Positions 1 to 6,637 of a stretch of 31,371 bases of DNA are shown here, piece after piece. A program made the translations under genes and the position numbers. The number at the start of each line of letters is the position of its first letter. Positions within the stretch are counted from its first letter, which is position 1. The stretch comes from a virus, in the IMG/VR virus record IMGVR_UViG_3300033143_001691, positions 1 through 31,371 of that record, one strand, 5' to 3'. The notes beneath the pieces were generated by a model, which was not told the DNA's origin, ran no database searches, and worked only from the letters and a program-made list of their open reading frames with translations.

Positions 1-36
1 ATTGTCTATCGTTACGCGGTGCGTATGTTTGCGCGT
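1..36. repeat. Left copy of 36-bp terminal direct repeat
   Basis: These 36 bases are identical to 31336-31371. The repeat lies inside the SSB coding sequence, and joining the ends through a single copy keeps that gene open. This is the normal signature of a circular or circularly permuted genome closed by an assembler, not of a packaged terminal repeat. Confidence 0.95.
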
Positions 37-409
37 TTTGTTGGTTGTTGTCGTTTTGCGGTGCGTTTGCGTTCGTTTGGCTATCGTTTTTACTATCTAG
101 CATTTGCATAGTTTCAACTATAACGCTATGTTTGCTTCTTTTACTACCGTCTTGCGCTACCCATTGGTCGAATTTAATACGACCTTCGGCTAAAATCTTG
201 CTACCTTTACGTAGGTACTGATTAGCTACTTCCGCACTACGCCCGAAGAAAGTTATATCTATAAAACATACTTCTTCTTTTTTTTCGCCGTTGCTCGTAA
301 ACTTTCTTGAAGTTGCTATAGCTGTTTTAGCTATTCCCATACCGCCTTGACTATAACGTAACTCTATATCGCGGGTTAAATTCCCTACTAATATTATTTT
401 GTTAAACAT
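1..409 (-). CDS. ssb: Single-stranded DNA-binding protein, N-terminal part (gene continues at the right end)
   Basis: SSB coats single-stranded DNA during phage replication and recombination. The start at 409 (MFNKIILVGNLTRDIE) opens a canonical OB-fold of about 110 residues, with EEVCFIDITFFGR and ANQYLRKGSKILAEGR, followed by a Gln/Asn-rich linker. Across the circular join the frame continues to a stop at 31238, giving 168 residues ending in the acidic tip DEDEIPF that recruits partner proteins. The wording of the OB-fold is very like Campylobacterota SSBs, which is the best host clue here. A good Shine-Dalgarno (AAGAAGG) precedes the start. The linear window splits the gene; the sequence shows no real break. 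Confidence 0.96.
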   Translation of the reverse strand, partial: MFNKIILVGNLTRDIELRYSQGGMGIAKTAIATSRKFTSNGEKKEEVCFIDITFFGRSAEVANQYLRKGSKILAEGRIKFDQWVAQDGSKRSKHSVIVETMQMLDSKNDSQTNANAPQNDNNQQNAQTYAPRNDRQ

Positions 410-421
410 TCCATACCTTCT

Positions 422-556
422 TTATAAGTTTTGACCGCGTGCGTATTTCATCAGTGCGGTAGCTAGTTTTAAAAGCGTCTTGTATTTTACCGCTTCGCCT
501 TCTTTTGACAATGTTAGAAACCAAAAGCCTTCTTTTTTTTCTATTAATATAATCAT
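422..556 (-). CDS. Small hypothetical protein, 44 aa
   Basis: The gene starts at 556 in an ATGA overlap with the stop of the upstream 38-aa gene and ends 13 bases before the SSB start. The protein has a hydrophobic, well-mixed composition (FWFLTLSKEGEAVKYKT, then LLKLATALMKYARG), as expected of a folded small protein. Its codon use (GAA GGC GAA GCG) matches the neighbours. A longer frame over the same DNA (402-617) encodes an implausible Arg/Lys-rich chain and is probably a shadow. No family recognised; the genuine-gene call rests on composition and coupling. Confidence 0.6.
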   Translation of the reverse strand: MIILIEKKEGFWFLTLSKEGEAVKYKTLLKLATALMKYARGQNL

Positions 557-669
557 TTTTCGCCCTTCTTTGCTCTTTCGCCTTTGTTGGTACACGTTTT
601 GCTACAGTAATTTCCATACTTTTTAAATACCTCTTTCGCTTCGCCTTCTTTACATACTGAACATTTCAT
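553..669 (-). CDS. Small zinc-finger-like protein, 38 aa
   Basis: The protein has two cysteine pairs, C3-x2-C6 (MKCSVCKEG) and C22-x3-C26 (YCSKTC), about 15 residues apart, a pattern typical of tiny phage zinc-ribbon proteins that bind nucleic acid or partner proteins. The start at 669 lies 9 bases below the stop of the preceding small gene, and the stop overlaps the next start as ATGA, suggesting translational coupling. Function is not known; the zinc site is inferred from cysteine spacing alone. Confidence 0.6.
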   Translation of the reverse strand: MKCSVCKEGEAKEVFKKYGNYCSKTCTNKGERAKKGEK

Positions 670-678
670 ATTTTACCT

Positions 679-807
679 TTAGATTGTTATTTTATTTCTT
701 TCTTCTTCGTTATCCCACTCACCACCTAATTTATGTAACTTTTTAATTTGGCTATTCATTTCTTTACGAAGTTGTGCTAATCTTGCTCTTTTTAATCTGT
801 ATCTCAT
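679..807 (-). CDS. Small basic hypothetical protein, 42 aa
   Basis: This ORF (MRYRLKRARLAQLRKEMNS...) is short, basic at the N-terminus and acidic near the C-terminus, and is predicted to be largely helical. It starts inside the end of the 57-aa gene above it, overlapping by 44 bases, with AGG five bases upstream of the ATG. The large overlap makes it less certain than its neighbours, but it fills the gap between two other likely small genes. No family recognised. Confidence 0.45.
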   Translation of the reverse strand: MRYRLKRARLAQLRKEMNSQIKKLHKLGGEWDNEEERNKITI

Positions 808-937
808 ACACGCCTATAGTCATACATTGTTTAGTTAAATCGGCTTCCGCCACATTATGAAGTTTTGCGGTAGCCCTTAGCGTTACGTACGCGTCGCGTA
901 GTTCCCGCCCTTGTTCGTCTAATTCTTCTTCTCTCAT
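764..937 (-). CDS. Small hypothetical protein, 57 aa
   Basis: The start at 937 is preceded by AAGGGGTAAATT, a strong Shine-Dalgarno at good spacing. The N-terminal half is an acidic amphipathic helix (MREEELDEQGRELRDAYVT) followed by a second helix-like stretch containing KLHNVAEADL. It sits between the 94-aa gene (ending at 948) and the overlapping 42-aa gene in the early operon. No family recognised. Confidence 0.6.
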   Translation of the reverse strand: MREEELDEQGRELRDAYVTLRATAKLHNVAEADLTKQCMTIGVYEIQIKKSKISTTS

Positions 938-947
938 AATTTACCCC

Positions 948-1232
948 TTATAACTTATCGTTAGCGTAATATTCGCGGTCTTCGTCTTCTAAAGGCTTAT
1001 TCTTAACTCGCGTATCTAATAGCGGGTTTTTTACTAAAACGTGCCTTCTAGTTCTTACTACCGAAGCTAAATATATAATTTGTTCCGCCGTGAGTTCTAT
1101 GCCATATTTATCTTTAAATACTTCGATTTCTATATCGTGTACGTTATCGCCACAAAACTTAGGATTATCGGACATTTTTTTAAACATAACGTCGTATAGC
1201 TTTTCTTTTTTATCCGTTCTACTTTCATTCAT
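948..1232 (-). CDS. Hypothetical early protein, 94 aa
   Basis: A soluble, mixed-charge protein with a central helical part (TAEQIIYLASVVRTRRHVLV) and an acidic C-terminus. The ATG at 1232 is preceded by the phage's recurring leader box, here AAAAAGGTTATATT. The operon position, between recombination genes and SSB, suggests a DNA-metabolism or host-takeover role, but no family is recognised and the function is open. Confidence 0.75.
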   Translation of the reverse strand: MNESRTDKKEKLYDVMFKKMSDNPKFCGDNVHDIEIEVFKDKYGIELTAEQIIYLASVVRTRRHVLVKNPLLDTRVKNKPLEDEDREYYANDKL

Positions 1233-1247
1233 AATATAACCTTTTTC

Positions 1248-1565
1248 TTATTTCTTTTCGCTATCTATGTATCTATTCATAGCATATTTAACAAAGCCTA
1301 TTAAGTCTTTCATTATCTTAGACGGTATTATTTTCGTAGATACTGATACTTTAACAATTATTCCGGCTACTATTTCTAGCGCGTCCAAAGCGCTAATATT
1401 TACCATACTTATTTTAACTTCGCCGTCTACTATAGTCGCTACTAAACCTTTTTTACCGTTTTCTACTGCGGGAGTCTTTCCGAGTTTTTTAATATATTCG
1501 TCCACTTCTTGCCCGCGCTTCATATCTTCTACTTTTATCTCGTAGTCTTCATTTTTATTACTCAT
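1248..1565 (-). CDS. Hypothetical early protein, 105 aa
   Basis: The N-terminal 40 residues are charged (EDYEIKVEDMKRGQEVDEYI). The middle is beta-rich and hydrophobic (ATIVDGEVKISMVNISALDALEIVAGIIVKV would be its core, residues about 43-73), ending in a basic helix. The start at 1565 overlaps the upstream 56-aa gene's stop as ATGA. A plus-strand frame over the same DNA is its antisense shadow. No family recognised. Confidence 0.75.
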   Translation of the reverse strand: MSNKNEDYEIKVEDMKRGQEVDEYIKKLGKTPAVENGKKGLVATIVDGEVKISMVNISALDALEIVAGIIVKVSVSTKIIPSKIMKDLIGFVKYAMNRYIDSEKK

Positions 1566-1732
1566 TTTGTTCCTTCCTTTTCTAATTTGTCTATATACTC
1601 TTTTAACACGTCTTTAAACGGTTTTTCTTCGTCGCCTATACTTGGTATAGTCGTAGTCGGTAATCGTCCGTTGTTGCTATCATAAAATGATTGTAGGGTA
1701 TCTTTTACTTCTAACCCGCTTTCGTCGTACAT
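1562..1732 (-). CDS. Small hypothetical protein, 56 aa
   Basis: The gene starts at 1732 (MYDESGLEVKD) with AAAAGG seven bases upstream, and its stop overlaps the next start as ATGA. The start also overlaps the stop of an 11-codon upstream ORF as TAATG, so translation is likely coupled at both ends. The C-terminus is a charged helix. No family recognised; reading frame and coupling support it as real. Confidence 0.6.
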   Translation of the reverse strand: MYDESGLEVKDTLQSFYDSNNGRLPTTTIPSIGDEEKPFKDVLKEYIDKLEKEGTK

Positions 1733-1767
1733 TATAAAGCCTTTTGTATTGCTAGCAAAGTTTTCAT
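1732..1767 (-). CDS. 11-aa upstream (leader) ORF
   Basis: A perfect leader box (AGAAAAGGTTAAG) precedes an ATG at 1767 that opens only 11 codons (MKTLLAIQKAL), ending in TAA that overlaps the next start as TAATG. The promoter-like palindrome at 1799-1806 lies 35 bases upstream, so this is the first frame met by a transcript from it. It may be a regulatory leader peptide that passes ribosomes to the 56-aa gene, or a remnant of a longer N-terminus. No product function is claimed. Confidence 0.4.
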   Translation of the reverse strand: MKTLLAIQKAL

Positions 1768-1791
1768 TTTCTTAACCTTTTCTATTTGAGT

Positions 1792-1848
1792 TAAAGAAGT
1801 ATATACCTTCTAAGCTTAAAAGGACATAATGAAAAGTATATACTATAA
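1792..1848 (-). promoter_or_regulatory. Regulatory region with two GTATATAC palindromes
   Basis: Two copies of the palindromic core GTATATAC lie at 1799-1806 and 1836-1843, with centres 37 bases apart. On the minus strand the first reads AGAAGGTATATACTTCT. The second overlaps the stop codon of the gene above. The core contains TATACT, a possible -10 that would start RNA about 24 bases before the 1767 ATG. Either a paired operator or a pair of promoters fits. Confidence 0.5.
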
Positions 1849-2052
1849 CTTCATTTTAGATTGTTTTTCGTGGTCGCGCGGTTTTCTTCTTTGTGCTTTG
1901 ATATACGCCATTACTAAAACTTCCAAAAGGTCGTTAAAACTCTTAATATTTTCGTCTTCTGCTATAAAGTGCATAGCTTCTAACTTTACAGAAGGGCGCA
2001 TTTTATAGCTACCCCCTACTTTGTTTTCTTTTACTTCTGCTTTCTTACCCAT
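1843..2052 (-). CDS. Putative ribbon-helix-helix DNA-binding protein, 69 aa
   Basis: After a basic, flexible N-terminus, residues 15-52 read as a possible strand (SYKMRPSVKL) followed by two helices (EAMHFIAEDE and FNDLLEVLVMAYIKA), the arrangement of CopG/Arc-type repressors. The C-terminal 17 residues are strongly basic. Such proteins bind palindromic operators as dimers of dimers. The stop codon overlaps a GTATATAC palindrome, making it a candidate binder of that element, but this is inference only. Start at 2052, three bases after the DUF1351 gene. Confidence 0.5.
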   Translation of the reverse strand: MGKKAEVKENKVGGSYKMRPSVKLEAMHFIAEDENIKSFNDLLEVLVMAYIKAQRRKPRDHEKQSKMKL

Positions 2053-2055
2053 TTC

Positions 2056-2922
2056 TTACCCTTCTATATAAATTTTGTTTAATTCCGGTATGCCGGCACT
2101 TCTTAAAAGTTCGCGCATTTTTGCTAAAACTTTTTCTTCGCTTGCGTTCTCACGTACTAAGATTTCAAAGCCTATATTTATACGTAGAAGCTTTTTACCT
2201 TCCGGTGCGTCTGTTTGTACTTCTTTAACCACTTCCGGCGCTTCTGCTACGGTTTCCGGTTGTTCTGCTACCGCTTCCGGCACTACTACGGTATTCTTGG
2301 CGTTTATTATTCTTTGTTCTGCTATCCTCGCGTCTTCTAACCTTTGTTCGTTTACTCTCTTTTGTATTTCTGCTTCTCTCTCTAAACGCTTCGTTTCCGC
2401 TTCCGCTTCGTCTACTTTTTGTCTTTGTTTTGCATTTGATACGCGGGCTTCTATTTCGTCCGAAACTTTTTTAACTAAGTTTCCGGTCTTTGTAATACTC
2501 CCTAAAAGAACTAAATCGCTAAAGCTGATACCGTGATAAGCTTCGCCTAAATCTTGTATTTGATATTCGTCCATTTCTTTAACTACTATAAGGTCGTTTA
2601 CTTGTTGTAGAATTTTGTCTTCAAACTCTTTTACTTGCTCTAATATTTTACCGCGCCCACTTTGTACTATTCCGTTAAGTTCTGCTATTTGAGATTTAAA
2701 CAGTTTTACCGGTGCTTCTAGTATTTCTAATTGCGTCTTCTTAACTTCATTAATTCCCTTAGTTACTGCGTTAAGTTCTGTAGCTAGTTTCTTAGCGTCT
2801 TTAACGGTATGCTCGAAAACTTCTACGTCATACTTCGCAACTTCTTCGATTAAATTTACTTTCAAATCTTTAAAGTTAGCGTTTACTATTGCGGGTGTTA
2901 TTTTTACAGTTAAATTTTTCAT
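2056..2922 (-). CDS. DUF1351 family phage protein
   Basis: A 288-residue protein with long coiled-coil segments (about 60-125 and 160-205) and an N-terminus like the DUF1351 family, which commonly sits beside RecT/Bet annealing genes. An Ala/Pro/Glu/Val-rich linker (about 210-240) leads to a compact C-terminal domain of about 45 residues (KKLLRINIGFEILV...). It lies 12 bases after the Bet gene in the same operon. The biochemical role is unknown; genomic association suggests recombination or replication support. Confidence 0.75.
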   Translation of the reverse strand: MKNLTVKITPAIVNANFKDLKVNLIEEVAKYDVEVFEHTVKDAKKLATELNAVTKGINEVKKTQLEILEAPVKLFKSQIAELNGIVQSGRGKILEQVKEFEDKILQQVNDLIVVKEMDEYQIQDLGEAYHGISFSDLVLLGSITKTGNLVKKVSDEIEARVSNAKQRQKVDEAEAETKRLEREAEIQKRVNEQRLEDARIAEQRIINAKNTVVVPEAVAEQPETVAEAPEVVKEVQTDAPEGKKLLRINIGFEILVRENASEEKVLAKMRELLRSAGIPELNKIYIEG

Positions 2923-2934
2923 AATATATCTTCC

Positions 2935-3672
2935 TTATACGTCTATTTCTAGCGTTTTTTGTTTAGGTGCTTCTTCGCTTTGTGGTGCTTCCATATACGC
3001 CGGCGCTTCTTCTGTAACTTCGCCCGTAACCATATTTACGTTTTGACCGCCCATATCTTCCGTTATAAGTGCCGTAACGTCGTCCGTAGTCGTTTCTACC
3101 ACTTCTTCGGCTTTTGGTACGGGATTAATGTCGTTTAGTTCTTCTTCGGCGTATATACCGCTTACGTTAAACGCTTTTCTTAAACATTGACTTTCGGCTA
3201 CCTTTTTAAGCATAGTCGCGCCTTTTTCCTTCCAAAACTTAGTTAATTCGCCTTCGCGTGTTTTTCCCGCATATTCTTTAAATGATACTTCTACGATAAA
3301 CGGTTTTTCGGTGTCCGTTCTGTATACACTACATATAGCTACTAAGTCGCGTTCTTCTATCCATTCGTTATTTTTATATACGGGTACTTGCTTAATAGTA
3401 GTCTTTGTTTCAATACCCGCAAATTTACCGCTTTTATGTGCGATAGTTAAAAAGCCGTCACGTCCTACCATAGGGCTAACTTTTTCGACCCATTGATTAT
3501 TTATCTTAGCTTTGCGCCCTACGAAATAGATTTGATTAAGTAGCGGGTTAAGCCCGAATTGATTAGCAATAGACATACAAAAGCGCATATCGTCATTACT
3601 TGCATTAGTTGGGAAAAAGTTACTTTTAATAACCTTTTTTTCGTTGTCTGTTAGCTGTAGTGCATTTTCCAT
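2935..3672 (-). CDS. bet: Phage recombination protein Bet (RecT/Red-beta-type annealing protein)
   Basis: Bet anneals complementary single strands and pairs with an exonuclease in phage recombination. The 245-residue protein shows the family core near residues 28-60 (DDMRFCMSIANQFGLNPL, then QIYFVGRK) and the central GRDGFLTIAHKSG and KGATMLKKVAESQCLRKAF segments. The C-terminal 60 residues are acidic and disordered, ending in LEIDV, a tail that may contact SSB or the exonuclease. A leader box AGAAAAGGTTAAATA precedes the start. The RecE-like nuclease at 4922-5743 is its likely partner. Confidence 0.92.
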   Translation of the reverse strand: MENALQLTDNEKKVIKSNFFPTNASNDDMRFCMSIANQFGLNPLLNQIYFVGRKAKINNQWVEKVSPMVGRDGFLTIAHKSGKFAGIETKTTIKQVPVYKNNEWIEERDLVAICSVYRTDTEKPFIVEVSFKEYAGKTREGELTKFWKEKGATMLKKVAESQCLRKAFNVSGIYAEEELNDINPVPKAEEVVETTTDDVTALITEDMGGQNVNMVTGEVTEEAPAYMEAPQSEEAPKQKTLEIDV

Positions 3673-3866
3673 TATTTAACCTTTTCTTGCTTGATTTGTA
3701 CGCATACCGTTTTATATCTTTTCACTTGGTACGAATAGTAAGTTTTATTCGTTTGTACGCGCTTTTCTTCGAAGCCCGCTTTACATTTAGGGGCTTTCTT
3801 TTTCACTTCATAAGTAGCCGAAAATAAAGCCGAAGCAACTAATATTAAGAGTAATATCTTTTTCAT
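3672..3866 (-). CDS. Small secreted protein with signal peptide, 64 aa
   Basis: The N-terminus is a clear Sec signal peptide (MKKILLLILVASALFSA) with likely cleavage after ALFSA. The mature part of about 47 residues is very basic, Tyr-rich and has two cysteines that could form a disulfide in the periplasm. It overlaps the Bet start by one base and has its own palindrome-containing promoter region. A periplasmic protein made with recombination genes suggests envelope modification or superinfection exclusion, but no family is recognised. Confidence 0.65.
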   Translation of the reverse strand: MKKILLLILVASALFSATYEVKKKAPKCKAGFEEKRVQTNKTYYSYQVKRYKTVCVQIKQEKVK

Positions 3867-3890
3867 AATTTAACCTTTTCTTTGAGATTT

Positions 3891-3935
3891 AAAAGTATAT
3901 ACTTTTTAACCTTAAATAATCCTATATTATAATAT
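3891..3935 (-). promoter_or_regulatory. Promoter region with AAAAGTATATACTTTT palindrome
   Basis: The 16-base perfect palindrome is at 3891-3906, centred 32 bases before the ATG at 3866. Its TATACT could be a -10 giving a leader of about 21 bases that includes the ribosome-binding box. A second candidate -10 (TATAAT, 3926-3931) lies farther upstream in an AT-rich stretch, in which case the palindrome would be an operator just downstream of the start point. Confidence 0.6.
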
Positions 3936-3941
3936 AAGATA

Positions 3942-4916
3942 CTAATGATTTACTTTTATGAAACTAAGCGCTTCGTCAAAAGTTACACCGTTATTTTTTA
4001 AAGCCATTATCTTTTTATACTGCTTAGGCTTTCTTAATTTTAATCTTTCAAACCTATTATTAATAGTTAAATCGCTTTTTTCTTGGTCTGCTCCGAAGGC
4101 GCAATAAGCGCACCCCGTATTATGTTCGCCTTCTATCAATACTTCGCCCGTTTCTTCGTCTATTACGTCGTCATAAATAGAACTATAAGAAACACTAAAT
4201 CTTTTTAAATATTCCCATATATCGGCACTACTCCAAATACTCAAAGGTCGGCTTTTTATATTATTCCCTTCGTAAGTATTACACCCTACGTCTATCCACG
4301 TACTTTTACGCTGTAGGCTATCGCTTGCCATAGTTCCTATAAATCCTTTTAAGCCCGTTTCTTTTTCAAATTCTAAAGTAGGATTTTTCTTTAGAATATC
4401 GCAACACTTATTAGTTATATTAAAAGGTGCGTCTATTAACGGCTTCCACTTTTTAGCAAGCTTCCACCTACTAGAATAAAACCCTTTTCTATTGTAGCCC
4501 GTCATATATAAATTACGTGTCGCCTTCGTATTGTCTGCTTTTGCCTTTAGCATAGGTATAGCTTTAGCTACTTTCTTGCTAACTAATGGAAAACCGTATT
4601 CTTCTATTGTCTGATTAAACGTCATTTTCGGATTAACCGTTACTACATTCGGCACTTTTTTAATAAAGTCTAATATTTCTACGTACTCATTTGTCGTATT
4701 ACTAAAAACCGCTACTATGTCGGGGTATAAGCTTCTAACTAAATGAAGTAATACGGTGCTATCTTTCCCGCCACTAAAAGCTATATATACTTTTCCTTTT
4801 TCGGCTTTATAAAATTCTTGTATTCTTTTTAATGCGTGATTTATCTTTTTATCTAAATCCCACTTTAACATTTCTTCTAAATGTTCGCGTCTATACTCTA
4901 TAGTACCTTTTTGCAT
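3942..4916 (-). CDS. PAPS-reductase-like ATP-pyrophosphatase superfamily enzyme
   Basis: The PP-loop motif SGGKDS at residues 48-53 places this 324-residue protein in the adenine nucleotide alpha-hydrolase/PAPS reductase superfamily, which adenylates substrates or handles sulfur transfer. Cysteines at C171-C172, C212 and the pair C269-x2-C272 (GCAYCAFG) could hold an iron-sulfur cluster, as in APS reductase and DndC-like proteins. A WSSADIWEYL motif near 228-237 is typical of the family. It is followed closely upstream by the exonuclease gene. Phage homologues are common but their substrate is mostly unknown; sulfur metabolism and nucleic-acid modification are both possible. Confidence 0.8.
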   Translation of the reverse strand: MQKGTIEYRREHLEEMLKWDLDKKINHALKRIQEFYKAEKGKVYIAFSGGKDSTVLLHLVRSLYPDIVAVFSNTTNEYVEILDFIKKVPNVVTVNPKMTFNQTIEEYGFPLVSKKVAKAIPMLKAKADNTKATRNLYMTGYNRKGFYSSRWKLAKKWKPLIDAPFNITNKCCDILKKNPTLEFEKETGLKGFIGTMASDSLQRKSTWIDVGCNTYEGNNIKSRPLSIWSSADIWEYLKRFSVSYSSIYDDVIDEETGEVLIEGEHNTGCAYCAFGADQEKSDLTINNRFERLKLRKPKQYKKIMALKNNGVTFDEALSFIKVNH

Positions 4917-4921
4917 TTCAT

Positions 4922-5743
4922 TTACTCCACGTAACCGTATTTTTTTAACTCATTATAAGACGGGTCTAAATCTATAAACGCGTCGCTAATATTTCCGTTT
5001 TGTTCGTAATCTAAAATCTTTTCGTAAGCTATGCCATATTTAGCCCTACCTATTTCTAAAAAGAAGTTACTAGGACGATATAATAAGGCTCTATAATCTG
5101 CTTTACTACTAAAGAGTAACCCAAAGCCCGAAACGTCGCCCCCCGCCCCTTTAATAACGTCGTAATACCACGCGCCCGAAGTATCATAACCATACTTAGC
5201 CGATACATAGCGAATATTATCTAAATAAATTTCTTCACTACTTGATTTTAAGTCGAACATATTACCGCTTAATTCGTCGTATATATCTACTTTACAATTA
5301 CGCTTAATCTTGTTTTCGTCTGTATAACTAAAGACTACTTCGCGCTTCGCACGTTCTATAATTTTGCCGTATCTATTCATTACTACTTCACGCATATTTT
5401 TAGCTAGTTCGTAATCGTCCATAGATAAGATAGTGCGGTCTAAATTTTCTAGGTCGTAAATCTTTTTTGCGTCCTTGTAAATGTTAGTAAGTTTATTTAG
5501 TCCTTTTACTGCGGGGTTATCTATCTCTAAAGGGGGTGCATATAAATCGTCTATCTTTTCCGGCTCTAAAACTAAGGTATGAAAATAGATACCGAAGTCT
5601 AAAGCTACACCGCCACGCTTAACGCCTTCGGGTTTTAAAAAATCAAACATACCGTATTTTATGATAGATTTTATGCCGGTACTTCTATACCCTCTTAGGT
5701 TATTATATTCTTCATCTGATAACTCTAAATAAGCTTTTTTCAT
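4922..5743 (-). CDS. RecE-like PD-(D/E)XK exonuclease
   Basis: This 273-residue protein matches the phage exodeoxyribonuclease VIII-like family (DUF3799/PDDEXK). The N-terminal FGIYFHTLVLEPE segment (about 50-62) carries His55, and the catalytic part reads CKVDIYDE (Asp153) and MFDLKSS (Asp164, Lys166), fitting D-x(n)-D-x-K. It would digest one strand of double-stranded ends to give tails for Bet. It overlaps the homing-endonuclease start region by four bases and sits six bases before the PAPS-reductase-like gene. Confidence 0.82.
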   Translation of the reverse strand: MKKAYLELSDEEYNNLRGYRSTGIKSIIKYGMFDFLKPEGVKRGGVALDFGIYFHTLVLEPEKIDDLYAPPLEIDNPAVKGLNKLTNIYKDAKKIYDLENLDRTILSMDDYELAKNMREVVMNRYGKIIERAKREVVFSYTDENKIKRNCKVDIYDELSGNMFDLKSSSEEIYLDNIRYVSAKYGYDTSGAWYYDVIKGAGGDVSGFGLLFSSKADYRALLYRPSNFFLEIGRAKYGIAYEKILDYEQNGNISDAFIDLDPSYNELKKYGYVE

Positions 5744-6294
5744 AATGCTACCCCGTTTATTGTATGTTCTAAATTATTGTCTATTATGTATTTATCGTAA
5801 GCTTTCGCACCTTCTAGGGCGGTACTAAATCTTCCTAAATGTTTTGGTACTCCATTTAGTGAAATTTGTGCTAAGAATTTGTTTCGTTCTTTGTCAAACA
5901 TTACACCACGATACCCCGTCTTATTATTTCTTTGTATTTTTTGAGTGTTTCTGTTTTGTATTTTCTGCGTAGTAAATCTACAATTTGAAGGCTCGTAATT
6001 CCCGTCGTTTTCTTTTCGGTCTAAAGATAAGCCCTCTTTATATCCATTTTTTAAAGCCCACGCTTCAAAAGATAAGAAATTTTCTTCCCATTCTTTACAG
6101 ATTTCAATACCACGCCCGCCGTAGTCTTTATAGCTAGGATTGCTTTTGGTATTTATTCTTCTTTTCATATTTTGCCATACCGTATATAATTTAGTATAAC
6201 TTTTCCCGTGGGTAGTGTTCACTTCTTTACTTCGTGCTATTGCTTTCTTATTAAAGTCTTTGCACGCTCTGACTTCTTTTGATATTCTTCTCAT
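5740..6294 (-). CDS. HNH homing endonuclease with AP2 DNA-binding domain
   Basis: The 184-residue protein has the usual order for phage free-standing homing enzymes. An N-terminal HGKSYTKLYTVWQNMKRR block (about 29-46) leads to an HNH-type core with LSLDRKENDGNYEPSNCR (about 89-106). A C-terminal AP2 domain (about 127-172, TGYRGVMFDKERNKF and LGRFSTALEGAKAYDKYI) follows. It overlaps the downstream exonuclease gene by four bases and has its own palindrome-containing promoter and leader box. It is probably a mobile intruder rather than a core gene. Confidence 0.88.
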   Translation of the reverse strand: MRRISKEVRACKDFNKKAIARSKEVNTTHGKSYTKLYTVWQNMKRRINTKSNPSYKDYGGRGIEICKEWEENFLSFEAWALKNGYKEGLSLDRKENDGNYEPSNCRFTTQKIQNRNTQKIQRNNKTGYRGVMFDKERNKFLAQISLNGVPKHLGRFSTALEGAKAYDKYIIDNNLEHTINGVAL

Positions 6295-6321
6295 AACCTA
6301 ACCTTTTCTTATTAATATTTA

Positions 6322-6382
6322 GAAAGTATATACCTTTTTAACTTAATCAAAGCTTTAAAATATCCTATATTATATTATAATA
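6322..6382 (-). promoter_or_regulatory. Promoter region with GTATATAC palindrome
   Basis: GTATATAC at 6326-6333 is centred 35 bases before the ATG at 6294, nearly the same spacing as the copies before 3866 and 1767. On the minus strand it reads AAAAAGGTATATACTTTCT. Overlapping TATAAT boxes lie upstream at 6369-6379 in a run closely resembling that at 3921-3935, including a shared ATATAGGAT segment. Confidence 0.55.
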
Positions 6383-6388
6383 TATTAG

Positions 6389-6637
6389 TTATGCGGTATC
6401 GTCTTCTTTCATTTCCGACATAATAGCCATAGCTCCGCCGGTCTTTAGGTCTATATCCATTAAGTGCGCCATTTGTCTAACTACGGCTTTATTCGTCCAC
6501 TTCCATACTAAGCCGTCCATTTCGTGCTTAACTTCTTGTAGCTTCATATCAAACGCCGTTAATTCCATTCTACCCATAGACGCTATATTATCTACGTGTA
6601 TTTTTATAGCACCTATTCTTTTCTTAGTTAGTTTCAC
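6389..6637 (-). CDS. Hypothetical early protein, 82 aa
   Basis: A helical, mixed-charge protein with many methionines (MAHLMDIDLKTGGAMAIMSEM near the C-terminus). It overlaps the end of the 172-aa gene by 14 bases in the early operon downstream of the replication gene. No signal peptide or membrane segment. No family recognised. Confidence 0.7.
   Translation of the reverse strand: MKLTKKRIGAIKIHVDNIASMGRMELTAFDMKLQEVKHEMDGLVWKWTNKAVVRQMAHLMDIDLKTGGAMAIMSEMKEDDTA

Noticed and set aside
1-36. Terminal repeat as a physical packaging end (DTR)
   Set aside because: Only 36 bases, inside SSB coding sequence, and the gene is intact only after circular closure; an assembly overlap explains it.
402-617. 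71-aa minus-strand ORF, very Arg/Lys-rich, just before SSB
   Set aside because: Composition typical of a shifted reading of lysine/glutamate codons; two shorter coupled frames over the same DNA are better candidates.
2075-2536. 153-aa plus-strand ORF, Ser/Thr/Ala-rich
   Set aside because: Antisense shadow of the DUF1351 protein's coiled coil; no start signals.
3151-3158. GTATATAC inside the Bet gene (and another at 25956-25963)
   Set aside because: Both are within coding sequence with no nearby start; about one chance copy is expected, so they are not counted as control sites.
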